64,000 nt of DNA from Bradyrhizobium diazoefficiens (GCF_018131185.1 NZ_JAFCJE010000007.1:248001-312000); one strand, 5' to 3'. Shown: positions 8,444 to 18,212, numbered from the stretch's first letter. Program-made: numbers and translations. The notes: generated by a model from the sequence alone, not told the origin.

Positions 8444-9562
8444 ATGCAGCGAACCAAAGCCCCCTTCCGCGCCGACGAGGTCGGCAGCCTCCTGCGTCCG
8501 GCCAAGATCAAGGAAGCCCGCAGCCGTCTCGAGAAGGGCGAGATCTCGGCGGACGATCTGCGCAAGATCGAGGACCTGGAGATCGAGAAGGTCGTGCACA
8601 AGCAGGCCTCGGTCGGCCTGAAGCTTGCGACCGACGGCGAATTCCGCCGCTCCTGGTGGCATTTCGACTTCCTGGCCAAGCTCACCGGCTGCGAGCTGTT
8701 TCACCCGGACGCCGGCATTCAGTTCGCAGGCGTACAGACCCGGCATGACGCGGTGCGAGTGATCGACAAGCTCGATTTTCCCGACGACCACCCGATGCTA
8801 GACCACTTCCGCTTCCTGAAGAAGGTCGCCGACCAGGCCCACGTCACCGCCAAGATGACGATACCGTCGCCGGCGGTGCTGCACTTCCGCGGCGGCCGCA
8901 AGTCGATCTCCAAGGATGTCTATCCCGATCTCGACGTATTCTACGAGGATCTCGGCAAGACCTATCGCAAGGCGGTGAAGGCATTCTACGACGCCGGCTG
9001 CCGCTATCTCCAGTTCGACGACACCGTGTGGGCCTATCTCTGCTCGCAGGACGAACTGCAGAAAGCGCGCGAGCGCGGCGACAATCCGGACGGCCTCCAG
9101 CAGATCTACGCCCGCATCATCAACTACGCGCTCGCCGAGAAGCCCGCCGACATGGTGGTGACGACGCATGTCTGCCGCGGCAATTTCCGCTCGACCTGGA
9201 TTTCCTCGGGCGGCTACGAGCCGGTCGCCGAGACCATGCTCGCGGGCACCAATTACGACGGCTATTTCCTCGAATACGACAGCGACCGTGCCGGCGGCTT
9301 CGAGCCGTTGCGCTTCCTGCCCAAGGGCAACAAGGTCGTCGTGGTCGGCGTCATCACCTCGAAGTTCGGCGAGCTCGAGAAGAAGGACGACATCAAGCGC
9401 CGCCTGGAAGAAGCCGCCAAGTTCGCGCCCTTGGAGCAGCTCGCACTCTCCCCGCAATGCGGCTTTGCTTCGACGGAAGAGGGCAACATCCTCTCCGAGG
9501 AGGAGCAGTGGGCCAAGCTGAGCCTTGCGGTCGAGATCGCAAAGGAAGTGTGGGGTAACTGA
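8444..9562 (+). CDS. MetE C-terminal-domain-like cobalamin-independent methyltransferase
   Basis: A 372-residue single-domain protein of the UROD/MetE-like barrel family, equivalent to the catalytic C-terminal half of methionine synthase MetE. The zinc ligands can be placed: His242 and Cys244 in THVCRGN, Glu277 in FLEYDS and Cys339 in SPQCGF. The folate-binding N-terminal half of true MetE is absent, so the methyl donor is likely something other than 5-methyl-THF-triglutamate. Stand-alone members use small methylated or thiol compounds, but few have been studied. It is the last gene of the LivHMGF operon, suggesting that the imported compound is its substrate or product. Confidence 0.85.
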   Translation: MQRTKAPFRADEVGSLLRPAKIKEARSRLEKGEISADDLRKIEDLEIEKVVHKQASVGLKLATDGEFRRSWWHFDFLAKLTGCELFHPDAGIQFAGVQTRHDAVRVIDKLDFPDDHPMLDHFRFLKKVADQAHVTAKMTIPSPAVLHFRGGRKSISKDVYPDLDVFYEDLGKTYRKAVKAFYDAGCRYLQFDDTVWAYLCSQDELQKARERGDNPDGLQQIYARIINYALAEKPADMVVTTHVCRGNFRSTWISSGGYEPVAETMLAGTNYDGYFLEYDSDRAGGFEPLRFLPKGNKVVVVGVITSKFGELEKKDDIKRRLEEAAKFAPLEQLALSPQCGFASTEEGNILSEEEQWAKLSLAVEIAKEVWGN

Positions 9563-9590
9563 GCGCCGCAGCTAGGCTTAAGCCTCGCTC

Positions 9591-9726
9591 GTGTCCCGGA
9601 CGCGCTGCAGCGCTTTTGCGTTGCTGCGCAGAGCCGGGACCCCTGCTGCTGGACTTGCGCTTGGGGAATATGGGCCCAGCTCTGCAGCGTACCGCTGAAG
9701 AAGCGCTGCACTGCGTCCGGGGCACG
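9591..9726. repeat. Long imperfect palindromic repeat (GTGCCCCGGACGC family)
   Basis: GTGTCCCGGACGCGCTGCAG at the left pairs with the complementary run at 9700-9725 (22 or so of 26 positions), with inner arms around GCAGAGCCGGGACCC and GGGCCCAGCTCTGC. A related copy lies at 58948-59091. The element fills the first part of the 498-base gap between the MetE-like gene and the HTH-methyltransferase gene. The remainder (9727-10001) holds only a doubtful 44-codon GTG frame at 9794-9928 without a recognisable ribosome-binding site. Confidence 0.7.
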
Positions 9727-10001
9727 GAAGTTATCTCACTTCGCGGGCCAGACTGACCTCGCCCGGCATCGACCACGCATCGGCTTATTCGTCGTGGCCG
9801 ACACCAACCCCCAGCCCGCACCCCGTCATGATCTGCTGAACCTCCAGACCTGGCGCGCCGCATATGGCGCGAAAGGGCGGCGGCGAGGTCGCGCCTCTGT
9901 TGTCGAGCGCAACTGGGGTCGAGCGTAACCTGGTCGGCGCCGTCGCGCCGTCCGAGGCGGATGGGGATCACCACGGGACGCGCCCGATCCACTATTCCCT
10001 G

Positions 10002-10048
10002 AGTGGGCAGAATTTGCTAGGACGCAGGTCCCAATCTTTCTGCCCACT
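10002..10048. promoter_or_regulatory. Perfect 10-bp inverted repeat upstream of HTH-methyltransferase gene
   Basis: AGTGGGCAGA (10002-10011) and TCTGCCCACT (10039-10048) are exact reverse complements separated by 27 bases. A third half-site, GCCCACT, follows at 10052-10058, just before the ATG at 10061. This could be an operator for autoregulation by the HTH protein encoded next, or an RNA hairpin in the leader. It differs in sequence from the abundant repeat families of the window. Confidence 0.45.
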
Positions 10049-10060
10049 GCGGCCCACTTC

Positions 10061-11416
10061 ATGAAGAACGACGAAATCCTGAGCCAGATCACGGAGTTCT
10101 GCCGCAAGGCGGACATGGCGGAATCGACCTTCGGCCGGCGCGCGGTGAACGATGGGAAGCTGGTGCATCGTCTGCGCGAGGGCAAGCGCATCACCATCGA
10201 CACGCTGGAGCGAATCCAGGCCTATATGGCGGCATCGATGGCTGGCGGCGTGCCACCCCCGCGGGGGCTTCAGGTGCCGCCGGAAAAGCGCGATCCGCGC
10301 GGCAATTTTCGTTTCTTCGAGAACCGCCAGAAATACCTGCTGTTCGTCCACACCTGCAGCGAAAAGCGGGTGGTCGCGGATCGGGTTGCCCTCGAGCTTG
10401 CCTCCATTCATCCGCGTCCGCCGGCCCTGCGTCTGTTCGATGCCGGCGTCGGCGATGGCACGGTGCTGGCGCGCGTGCTGCGCGCAACGCATCAGCGCTT
10501 TCCACACATGCCGTTCTACGTCGCCGGCAAGGAGCTCAGTCTCGAGGACCTGCGCCTGACGCTGGACAAGGTGCCGGATCGCATTTTCGAGCATCCGGCG
10601 TCGGTGTTCGTCTTCACCAACATGTTCTACTCGGAGGCGCCCTGGCTCACGCCGGCATCGCCCGCGGCGGCGGCTGCAACGGTCTGGCACGAGGTTCCGC
10701 TGCGCGGCGCCTCATCCGGCGAGTTCGAGCAGCAGATCGCGGAGCTGAGGCCGTTTCTGGAGCAGAACTGGCGCGCCGCGATCAGCCCGCGCACCGCCAT
10801 GCCGTTGTATGAACGGCCCGTGGTTCTGGTGCTGTATCGCGAGGACCACAGGTTCCTGCTGGATTCGACCATTCCGCGGCCGGGCCAGACCGAAGCCAAT
10901 TTCGACCTCGTCATCGCGTCCCAGCCCTACCGGGCTCTGTCCTCGGTCAATTTCCGGGCCAAGCGGATCATAGCACCGCTGGCCCGAGCGCTTCGACCTG
11001 GCGGCCGGCTGATCGGAATTCACTCCCACGGCCAGGATCCGGGCATGGAAATGATCCAGGCGATCTGGCCGGGAGAAAATCCTTTCGCGGTGAGCCGTCA
11101 TGAGCTATTGCGCGCCGTTAAGTATGAACTCGGGTCGGTGGGCCGCGACTTAAATTTTAATGCTTATGCGGATAACCGCTCGATCTTCAGGTATGATATG
11201 GAAGCGCTGCCCAACGAGGTGACCGGGACGATCGGAACCTCGACGGCCTTTGCAGCGTGGAATGCGGCGGTGTATGTCGCTCAGATTGAGGACGACCGGT
11301 TGACGGAAATGACTCAAAACGGCCGCACTCTGGACGCCGCCAGGGACGTGCTGCGAAAGTACAATGGGCTCTGGTTTCTCGACGAATCCTACGTCATCTC
11401 GCGCCGGCGTGATTGA
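10061..11416 (+). CDS. HTH-like plus SAM-dependent methyltransferase-like protein
   Basis: A 451-residue cytoplasmic protein with an unusual domain order. Residues about 8-56 look like a Cro/CI-type helix-turn-helix (TFGRRAVNDGKLVHRLREGKR then TIDTLERIQAYM). Residues about 120-320 look like a class I methyltransferase: motif I FDAGVGDGT at 126-134, an acidic residue at KELS (158), the SQPY motif-IV-like segment at 287-290, and LRPGGRLIGI at 311-320. About 90 extra residues separate motifs I and IV compared with a minimal fold. There is no clear ribosome-binding site. The gene lies 62 bases before metK on the same strand, suggesting a role tied to SAM; whether it methylates anything or senses SAM is unknown. 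Confidence 0.7.
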   Translation: MKNDEILSQITEFCRKADMAESTFGRRAVNDGKLVHRLREGKRITIDTLERIQAYMAASMAGGVPPPRGLQVPPEKRDPRGNFRFFENRQKYLLFVHTCSEKRVVADRVALELASIHPRPPALRLFDAGVGDGTVLARVLRATHQRFPHMPFYVAGKELSLEDLRLTLDKVPDRIFEHPASVFVFTNMFYSEAPWLTPASPAAAAATVWHEVPLRGASSGEFEQQIAELRPFLEQNWRAAISPRTAMPLYERPVVLVLYREDHRFLLDSTIPRPGQTEANFDLVIASQPYRALSSVNFRAKRIIAPLARALRPGGRLIGIHSHGQDPGMEMIQAIWPGENPFAVSRHELLRAVKYELGSVGRDLNFNAYADNRSIFRYDMEALPNEVTGTIGTSTAFAAWNAAVYVAQIEDDRLTEMTQNGRTLDAARDVLRKYNGLWFLDESYVISRRRD

Positions 11417-11478
11417 CACCATCCACAGGTAAACATCGCAAACGCCCGCCGGGTTAGCGGCGGAACAAGGGGTTACTG

Positions 11479-12675
<1,197 letters not shown>

Positions 12676-12684
12676 TTCACTTGC

Positions 12685-12774
12685 GTCATTCCGGGGCGCC
12701 GCGAGAGCGGCGAACCCGGAATCTCGAACTGCTGGATTCCGGGTTCGCTCGTTTCACGAGCGCCCCGGAATGAC
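12685..12774. repeat. Double palindromic repeat between metK and ahcY
   Basis: The outer arms GTCATTCCGGGGCG (12685-12698) and CGCCCCGGAATGAC (12761-12774) are perfect complements. The inner arms GAACCCGGAATC (12712-12723) and GATTCCGGGTTC (12735-12746) are also perfect. It is the same family as the element at 55342-55445, a cruciform-type intergenic repeat within a probable co-transcribed pair. Confidence 0.88.
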
Positions 12775-12799
12775 CAGCCAAACAAACAGGAACCTCCCT

Positions 12800-14221
12800 A
12801 TGAACGCGAAGCCCGGCTTCACCGATTACATCGTCAAGGACATTTCGCTCGCCGATTTCGGCCGCAAGGAGCTCTCGCTTGCCGAGACCGAGATGCCGGG
12901 CCTGATGGCCACCCGCGAAGAGTATGGCCCGAAGCAGCCGCTGAAGGGCGCCCGCATTGCCGGCTCCCTGCACATGACGATTCAGACCGGCGTGCTGATC
13001 GAAACGCTGGCGGCGCTCGGCGCCGACATCCGCTGGGTCTCCTGCAACATCTATTCGACGCAGGACCACGCTGCGGCCGCGATCGCGGCCGCCGGCATCC
13101 CGGTGTTCGCCGTCAAGGGCGAGACGCTGACCGAGTACTGGGACTACACCGCAAAGCTGTTCGACTGGCATGGCGGCGGTCATCCGAACATGATCCTCGA
13201 CGACGGCGGCGACGCCACCATGTATGTCCATCTCGGTCTGCGCGCCGAGAAGGGCGACACCGCCTTCCTCGACAAGCCCGGCTCCGAGGAAGAGGAAGTC
13301 TTCTTCGCGCTCCTGAAGAAGCAGCTCAAGGAAAAGCCGAAGGGCTACTTCGCCGCGATCGCCGAGAGCATCAAGGGCGTCTCCGAAGAGACCACCACGG
13401 GCGTGCATCGTCTCTATGACATGCAGAAGGCCGGAACGCTGCTGTGGCCGGCGATCAACGTCAACGACAGCGTTACCAAGTCGAAATTCGACAACCTCTA
13501 TGGCTGCCGTGAATCGCTGGTCGACGGCATCCGCCGCGGCACGGACGTGATGCTGTCGGGCAAGGTCGCGATGGTCGCCGGCTTCGGCGACGTCGGCAAG
13601 GGCTCGGCCGCATCGCTGCGCCAGGCCGGTTGCCGCGTCATGGTGTCGGAAGTCGATCCGATCTGCGCGCTGCAGGCCGCGATGGAAGGCTACGAGGTCG
13701 TGACCATGGAAGATGCCGCGCCCCGCGCCGACATCTTCGTCACCGCCACCGGCAACAAGGACATCATCACCATCGAGCACATGCGCGCGATGAAGGATCG
13801 CGCCATCGTCTGCAACATCGGTCACTTCGACAACGAGATCCAGATCGCGTCTCTGCGCAATCTGAAGTGGACCAACATCAAGCCGCAGGTCGACGAGATC
13901 GAGTTCCCCGACAAGCACCGCATCATCATGCTGTCGGAGGGCCGTCTCGTGAACCTCGGCAACGCGATGGGGCATCCGTCCTTCGTGATGTCGGCGTCCT
14001 TCACCAACCAGACGCTGGCTCAGATCGAGCTGTTCGCCAACAACAAGGACGGCAAGTACAAGAAGGAAGTCTACGTGCTGCCGAAGACGCTCGACGAGAA
14101 GGTCGCGCGCCTGCATCTCGCCAAGATCGGCGTCAAGCTCACCGAGCTGCGCAAGGACCAGGCCGACTATATCGGCGTAAAGCAGGAAGGCCCCTACAAG
14201 TCGGACCACTACCGCTACTGA
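12800..14221 (+). CDS. ahcY: S-adenosylhomocysteine hydrolase
   Basis: AhcY splits S-adenosylhomocysteine to adenosine and homocysteine, removing the inhibitory product of methyltransferases. The 473-residue length is normal for the bacterial form with the extra insertion. Key segments are GSLHMTIQTGVLIETL, NIYSTQDHAAAAIA, the NAD-binding GFGDVGKGSAASLR and the C-terminal lid/NAD motif ending in KSDHYRY. I chose the ATG at 12800, preceded by AGGAACC; an ATG 30 bases earlier lies within the repeat. A clear intrinsic terminator follows. Together with metK it forms the SAM formation and SAH removal arms of the activated methyl cycle. Confidence 0.98.
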   Translation: MNAKPGFTDYIVKDISLADFGRKELSLAETEMPGLMATREEYGPKQPLKGARIAGSLHMTIQTGVLIETLAALGADIRWVSCNIYSTQDHAAAAIAAAGIPVFAVKGETLTEYWDYTAKLFDWHGGGHPNMILDDGGDATMYVHLGLRAEKGDTAFLDKPGSEEEEVFFALLKKQLKEKPKGYFAAIAESIKGVSEETTTGVHRLYDMQKAGTLLWPAINVNDSVTKSKFDNLYGCRESLVDGIRRGTDVMLSGKVAMVAGFGDVGKGSAASLRQAGCRVMVSEVDPICALQAAMEGYEVVTMEDAAPRADIFVTATGNKDIITIEHMRAMKDRAIVCNIGHFDNEIQIASLRNLKWTNIKPQVDEIEFPDKHRIIMLSEGRLVNLGNAMGHPSFVMSASFTNQTLAQIELFANNKDGKYKKEVYVLPKTLDEKVARLHLAKIGVKLTELRKDQADYIGVKQEGPYKSDHYRY

Positions 14222-14242
14222 TCCGACCGCGATTGCGACACA

Positions 14243-14274
14243 AGGGCTCCGGAGCGATCCGGGGCCTTTTTTTT
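14243..14274 (+). terminator. Intrinsic terminator after ahcY
   Basis: The stem GGGCTCCGGA / TCCGGGGCC with loop GCGA is followed by eight T residues. It lies 22 bases after the ahcY stop and is the strongest terminator of the window. Confidence 0.92.
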
Positions 14275-14385
14275 GGGCTGTCCTGTGATACGCTCTCAGG
14301 TAGAGCCGAAACAAGCCTGCCACTTTCGAAGCGGGCGGCCGCTTTTTCTCACGTTTATTGTCAGGAATGCATATGGAGGAATGCC

Positions 14386-14802
14386 ATGTCCAGCGACGCA
14401 AACGTTGCCCTGTTGAAGGACGCCTATCGCGAGTGGAACGACAGCAAGGGTCTGAACGTCGACTATTGGTTCGACAACGTCATCGGCCCGCAGATCAAGT
14501 TCGATTCGGTTCCGCGAGGAGCCGAGCCGATGCCCTTCGCCAAACGTTACGACGACCGCGCCGAGCTCCGCGGCTATTTCGACGGCTTGCTGGCAGACTG
14601 GCGCATGCAGTACTTTACGATGAACGAATATGTCGCGCAGGGTGATACCGTGGTTGCCCGCGGGGAATGTGCCTGGACGAACAAGCGGATGGGGAAAGTC
14701 GCGAAGACGCCCAAGGTGGATTTCTGGAAGTTCAAGGACGGCAAGGCAGTCGAGTACCACGAGTTCTTCGACACGGCTTCCGTGGTCGCTGCCGCAACCT
14801 GA
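14386..14802 (+). CDS. NTF2/SnoaL-like protein
   Basis: A 138-residue protein with the cone-shaped NTF2-like fold shared by polyketide cyclases, ketosteroid isomerases and many small-molecule-binding proteins. The pattern is an N-terminal helix (NVALLKDAYREWNDSKG), a central FDGLLADWRMQYFTMNEYVAQGDTVVARGECAWTNK strand pair, and the late strand FWKFKDGKAVEYHEFFDTASV, typical of SnoaL-like domains. The start at 14386 follows GGAGG. It precedes a flavin monooxygenase gene by 49 bases on the same strand, so the two may act together on a lipophilic compound. The ligand is unknown. Confidence 0.8.
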   Translation: MSSDANVALLKDAYREWNDSKGLNVDYWFDNVIGPQIKFDSVPRGAEPMPFAKRYDDRAELRGYFDGLLADWRMQYFTMNEYVAQGDTVVARGECAWTNKRMGKVAKTPKVDFWKFKDGKAVEYHEFFDTASVVAAAT

Positions 14803-14851
14803 CGGTTGCAATTTGGTATGGCGCTGCCATCCTGTGTGGCGGGAGGACGCC

Positions 14852-16318
14852 ATGTCCGAAAGCAAAGAACATTTCGACGTGCTGATCGTCGGTGCCGGCT
14901 TGTCCGGCATCGGCGCTGGTTACCATCTTCAGACCAAATGCCCGACCAAGAGCTACGTCATCCTCGAGGGCCGCGACTGCATCGGTGGTACCTGGGACTT
15001 GTTCCGCTATCCCGGCATCCGCTCCGACAGCGACATGTTCACGCTCGGCTATTCGTTCAAGCCGTGGACCGATCCGAAGGCGATCGCCGACGGGCCGCAG
15101 ATCCTGAACTATGTGCGCGAGACCGCCGGCGAGAACGGCATCGACAAGCACATCCGCTTCCACCATCGCGTCAAGCGCGCGGCTTGGTCGACGAGCGAGG
15201 CGCGCTGGACCATCGAGGCCGAGCGCACGACAGGCGAGGGCGCAACCGAGCTCGTGCGCTTCACCTGCAATTTCCTGTTCATGTGCTCAGGCTATTACAA
15301 ATACGAGGCGGGCTACACGCCGGAGTTCGAGGGTACGGCAGATTTCGCCGGCCGCATCGTGCATCCGCAGAAATGGACCGAGGACATCGACTATGCGGGC
15401 AAGCGCGTCGTCGTGATCGGCTCGGGCGCGACTGCGGTGACGCTCGTGCCGGAGCTCGCCAAGAAGGCGGCGCAGGTTACCATGCTGCAGCGCTCGCCGA
15501 CCTATGTCGTATCGCGTCCGGCGCAGGATCCCCTCGCCAACAAATTGCGCCGTAATCTGCCAACGCGGCTTGCCTATCATGTCATCCGCTGGCGCAATGT
15601 GATGTGGGGGATGTTCTTCTTCCAGCTCAGCCGGCGCAGGCCGGACAAGGTGAAGGGTCTGATCCTCGGAGGCGTCCGCATGGCGCTCGGCCCCGACTAC
15701 GACGTCGCGACCCATTTCACCCCGCGCTACAATCCCTGGGACCAGCGGCTGTGTCTCGTGCCCGACGGAGATCTCTTCAAGGCGATCCGCGAGCAGCGGG
15801 CTTCCGTGGTCACCAGCGAGATCGACACGTTTACGCGCGACGGCATCCGTCTCAAGGACGGCCGTGAGCTTGCCGCGGACATCATCGTCACTGCGACGGG
15901 GCTGGTCCTGCAGGTCGTCGGCGGCCTCGAAGTTACCGTCGACGGGCGCGCGGTCGATTTCGCCAACACGCTGACCTACAAGGGCATGATGTATGCCGAC
16001 GTGCCGAACATGGCCTCGGCCTTCGGCTACACCAACGCGTCCTGGACGTTGAAATGCGATCTCACCTGCGAATATGTCTGCCGGCTCATCAATTACATGG
16101 ACCGGCACAATTTCCGCCAGTGCATGCCGCACAATGACGACCCCGAGATCACCGCGCAGCCGTCGCTCGATTTCACTTCGGGCTATGTGCAGCGCTCGGT
16201 CGCCAGGATGCCGAAGCAGGGCTCGAAACAGCCGTGGCGGCTGTACCAGAACTACGCGCTCGACATCGTCACCCTGCGCTTCGGCCGGATCGACGACGGT
16301 GTGATGCGGTATTCCTGA
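14852..16318 (+). CDS. Flavin-containing (Baeyer-Villiger-type) monooxygenase
   Basis: An FAD- and NADPH-dependent monooxygenase of 488 residues. The first Rossmann motif is GAGLSGIGAG (residues 14-23), followed by GGTWDLFRYPGIRSDSDM. The fingerprint FAGRIVHPQKW fits FxGxxxHxxxW, which marks Baeyer-Villiger and related class B monooxygenases, and the NADP-binding motif is GSGATAVTL. The ATG at 14852 follows GGGAGGAC. Likely substrates are ketones or other lipophilic compounds, but specificity cannot be read. It may be co-transcribed with the NTF2-like gene upstream. The 155 bases downstream hold no gene. Confidence 0.88.
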   Translation: MSESKEHFDVLIVGAGLSGIGAGYHLQTKCPTKSYVILEGRDCIGGTWDLFRYPGIRSDSDMFTLGYSFKPWTDPKAIADGPQILNYVRETAGENGIDKHIRFHHRVKRAAWSTSEARWTIEAERTTGEGATELVRFTCNFLFMCSGYYKYEAGYTPEFEGTADFAGRIVHPQKWTEDIDYAGKRVVVIGSGATAVTLVPELAKKAAQVTMLQRSPTYVVSRPAQDPLANKLRRNLPTRLAYHVIRWRNVMWGMFFFQLSRRRPDKVKGLILGGVRMALGPDYDVATHFTPRYNPWDQRLCLVPDGDLFKAIREQRASVVTSEIDTFTRDGIRLKDGRELAADIIVTATGLVLQVVGGLEVTVDGRAVDFANTLTYKGMMYADVPNMASAFGYTNASWTLKCDLTCEYVCRLINYMDRHNFRQCMPHNDDPEITAQPSLDFTSGYVQRSVARMPKQGSKQPWRLYQNYALDIVTLRFGRIDDGVMRYS

Positions 16319-16473
16319 TCGCGCCGTCGTTACCGAACATGATGGCAATGCGTCGTTTTGCGTATACGGCCGCCGGACTGAATCGGCCAAGCTGGCGGAC
16401 GGTTAACGCCGGATTAAGGGATGAGTCCTAGCCTGTCTCGGCCGGGGTGACTCGCAAGGCCGAGGTAAGCCCA

Positions 16474-16629
16474 ATGGAAGCCCAGAGAATCGCAGTCGAC
16501 GCCGTCGTCGCCCTGACCGATTGTGACCGCGACGCCGTCATCGCCTTCATCCGCCGTCTCTATCTCGCCGGCGTCACCGACCCCAAACGCCTGACTTTCA
16601 AGGGCCTCCAGGCGTTGTCCCGGGCCTGA
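16474..16629 (+). CDS. Small hypothetical protein
   Basis: A 51-residue frame starting at ATG 16474, preceded by GAGGT. Codon choice is typical of the genome (strong G/C at third positions) and the product is a balanced amphipathic helical protein with segments DAVVALTDCDRDAVIAFIRRLYLAG and LTFKGLQAL. I do not recognise a family. No gene overlaps it, and the flanking intergenic stretches are short. The coding call rests on codon use and the ribosome-binding site. Confidence 0.5.
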   Translation: MEAQRIAVDAVVALTDCDRDAVIAFIRRLYLAGVTDPKRLTFKGLQALSRA

Positions 16630-16775
16630 TCTGGCTCGGTCCCCATCCCGTTAGGCCTCCATTTCGTTCCCGTGCTCTCGCCGGTGTGAACCTCAACCTG
16701 GCGGTGAATATCTTGCCGCTCGGGCCGGTGCGGAGTAGATGACGTCCCCGGCTGGGTTCACTGGGGAACGGGGAG

Positions 16776-17705
16776 ATGTTGAAGCAGCTTATTGCGCCGC
16801 AACTTGTCATTCTTTATGTCCTGGCCGCATCGACCATTTACGTTCACTTCCGCGGCAAACAGAGGCTGCGCTTTGCGCGCCAGCTCGGCGACCACTCGAC
16901 CTATCTGGCGCCCTATAACGTGCTGATGTATGCGGGCTCGGCGGTCCCGAACAAGCCGGTGATCCCGGTCGAGCAGTTTCCGGAGCTGAGGCCGCTGAGC
17001 GAGAATTGGGAAACCATCCGCGACGAGGCCGTGCGCCTGTTCGACGAAGGTTTTATCCGCGCGGCAGCCAAGAACAACGATTGGGGCTTCTACTCGTTCT
17101 TCAAGAGCGGCTGGAAGCGATTTTACCTGAAATGGTACGACGACTTCCTGCCCTCGGCGAACACGTTGTGCCCGAAGACGGTGGAGCTGCTCAAGTCGAT
17201 CCCGAGCGTGCACGGCGCGATGTTCGCGATGCTGCCGCCCGGCGGCAAGCTGGGGGCCCACCGCGATCCGTTCGCGGGCTCGCTGCGCTACCATCTCGGC
17301 CTGGTCACGCCGAACTCGAACAAGTGCCGCATTCTGGTCGACGGCGTCGAATGCGTCTGGCGCGACGGCGAAGCCTTCATGTTCGACGAGACCTTCATCC
17401 ACAGCGCGGAGAACGCGACCGACGTCAACCGCATCATCCTGTTCTGCGACGTCGAGCGTCCAATGAAGTTCGGCTTCATGACCGCGGTCAATCGCTGGGT
17501 CAGCCACCACATCGTCAAGGCGTCGGCGACCCAGAACGTCGACGGCGAGAATGTCGGCGTGCTCAACAAGGTGTTCGGCAAGCTTTACGAGATCCATCTC
17601 GCCACCCGCAAGGTCAAGGAGTGGAATCGCAACGTCTACTACACGCTGAAATACTCGCTGACGGCGCTGATCCTCGGCCTCATCGTGTGGTCGGCACTGC
17701 GATGA
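16776..17705 (+). CDS. LpxO-like lipid A / aspartyl-asparaginyl beta-hydroxylase family protein
   Basis: A 309-residue membrane-associated 2-oxoglutarate/Fe(II) dioxygenase. The size and layout match LpxO: an N-terminal hydrophobic segment (residues 5-22), a catalytic jelly-roll domain and a C-terminal hydrophobic segment (ALILGLIVWSAL). Iron ligands are predicted as His162 and Asp164 in AHRDPF and His209 in FIHSAEN; Arg219 (NRIILF) would hold 2-oxoglutarate. LpxO adds a 2-hydroxyl to a secondary acyl chain of lipid A, which fits the nearby envelope cluster, but related proteins hydroxylate ornithine lipids, so the exact lipid is uncertain. The start follows ACGGGGAG. Confidence 0.82.
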   Translation: MLKQLIAPQLVILYVLAASTIYVHFRGKQRLRFARQLGDHSTYLAPYNVLMYAGSAVPNKPVIPVEQFPELRPLSENWETIRDEAVRLFDEGFIRAAAKNNDWGFYSFFKSGWKRFYLKWYDDFLPSANTLCPKTVELLKSIPSVHGAMFAMLPPGGKLGAHRDPFAGSLRYHLGLVTPNSNKCRILVDGVECVWRDGEAFMFDETFIHSAENATDVNRIILFCDVERPMKFGFMTAVNRWVSHHIVKASATQNVDGENVGVLNKVFGKLYEIHLATRKVKEWNRNVYYTLKYSLTALILGLIVWSALR

Positions 17706-17718
17706 TCGGGGACTTGCA

Positions 17719-18177
17719 ATGAGTTCCTTGCCGGTCGCGAATACCGAGATCGAGCGGTTCTTCCGCCAGTGGCTGGAGACCTTCGCGGGCTATGTTCGCG
17801 AGGTCGACTACGCTTCGGCGCGGCCGCTGTTTCATCCGGACGTGCTCGCCTTCGGCACGCATAACGATGTCATTCCCGGCCTCGATCAATGGGTCTCGAC
17901 GCAATGGGACAATGTCTGGCCGAAGACGACGGACTTCGGTTTCGTCCTTGATCAAGTCTCGATTCTGGCATCGTCCGACGGCACGATGGCGACGGTGATC
18001 GTGCCGTGGACGAGCACGGGCTACCATCCCGATGGCAACGCGTTTCCACGCCCTGGCCGGGCCACCATGGTATTTGCGAGGAATGCCGAGGGGTGGCTGT
18101 GTGTGCATTCCCACATGTCCCTCAATCGCGGTGTGCCGCAAGCGAGCCACGCCAATCGGGCGGTGAAGGCCTGGTAG
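17719..18177 (+). CDS. SnoaL/NTF2-like (nuclear transport factor 2 family) protein
   Basis: A 152-residue NTF2-like protein. Recognisable features are the N-terminal helix IERFFRQWLETFAGYVREVDYAS, the FHPDVLAFGTHNDVIPGLDQW segment and the C-terminal strands TMVFARNAEGWLCVHSHMSLNRG, in which His, Asn and Arg line the pocket in many SnoaL-like proteins. It begins 13 bases after the LpxO-like gene, so the two are likely co-transcribed. Such proteins may be enzymes or ligand-binding proteins; nothing here identifies the ligand. Confidence 0.8.
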   Translation: MSSLPVANTEIERFFRQWLETFAGYVREVDYASARPLFHPDVLAFGTHNDVIPGLDQWVSTQWDNVWPKTTDFGFVLDQVSILASSDGTMATVIVPWTSTGYHPDGNAFPRPGRATMVFARNAEGWLCVHSHMSLNRGVPQASHANRAVKAW

Positions 18178-18212
18178 ATCGACGACGTCCGCGATCATGT
18201 GCTCGAAATGCA

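Noticed and set aside
9794..9928. 44-codon GTG frame in the 9.6-10.0 kb gap
   Set aside because: No ribosome-binding site, unremarkable composition and no recognisable family; listed only as part of the gap description.
11417..11478. Short GC hairpin in the metK leader as a SAM riboswitch
   Set aside because: A 5-bp CCGCC/GGCGG stem without conserved core bases of SAM-I, SAM-II or SAM/SAH classes.
12686..14401. 571-codon minus-strand open frame opposite ahcY
   Set aside because: Shadow of the highly conserved ahcY gene.
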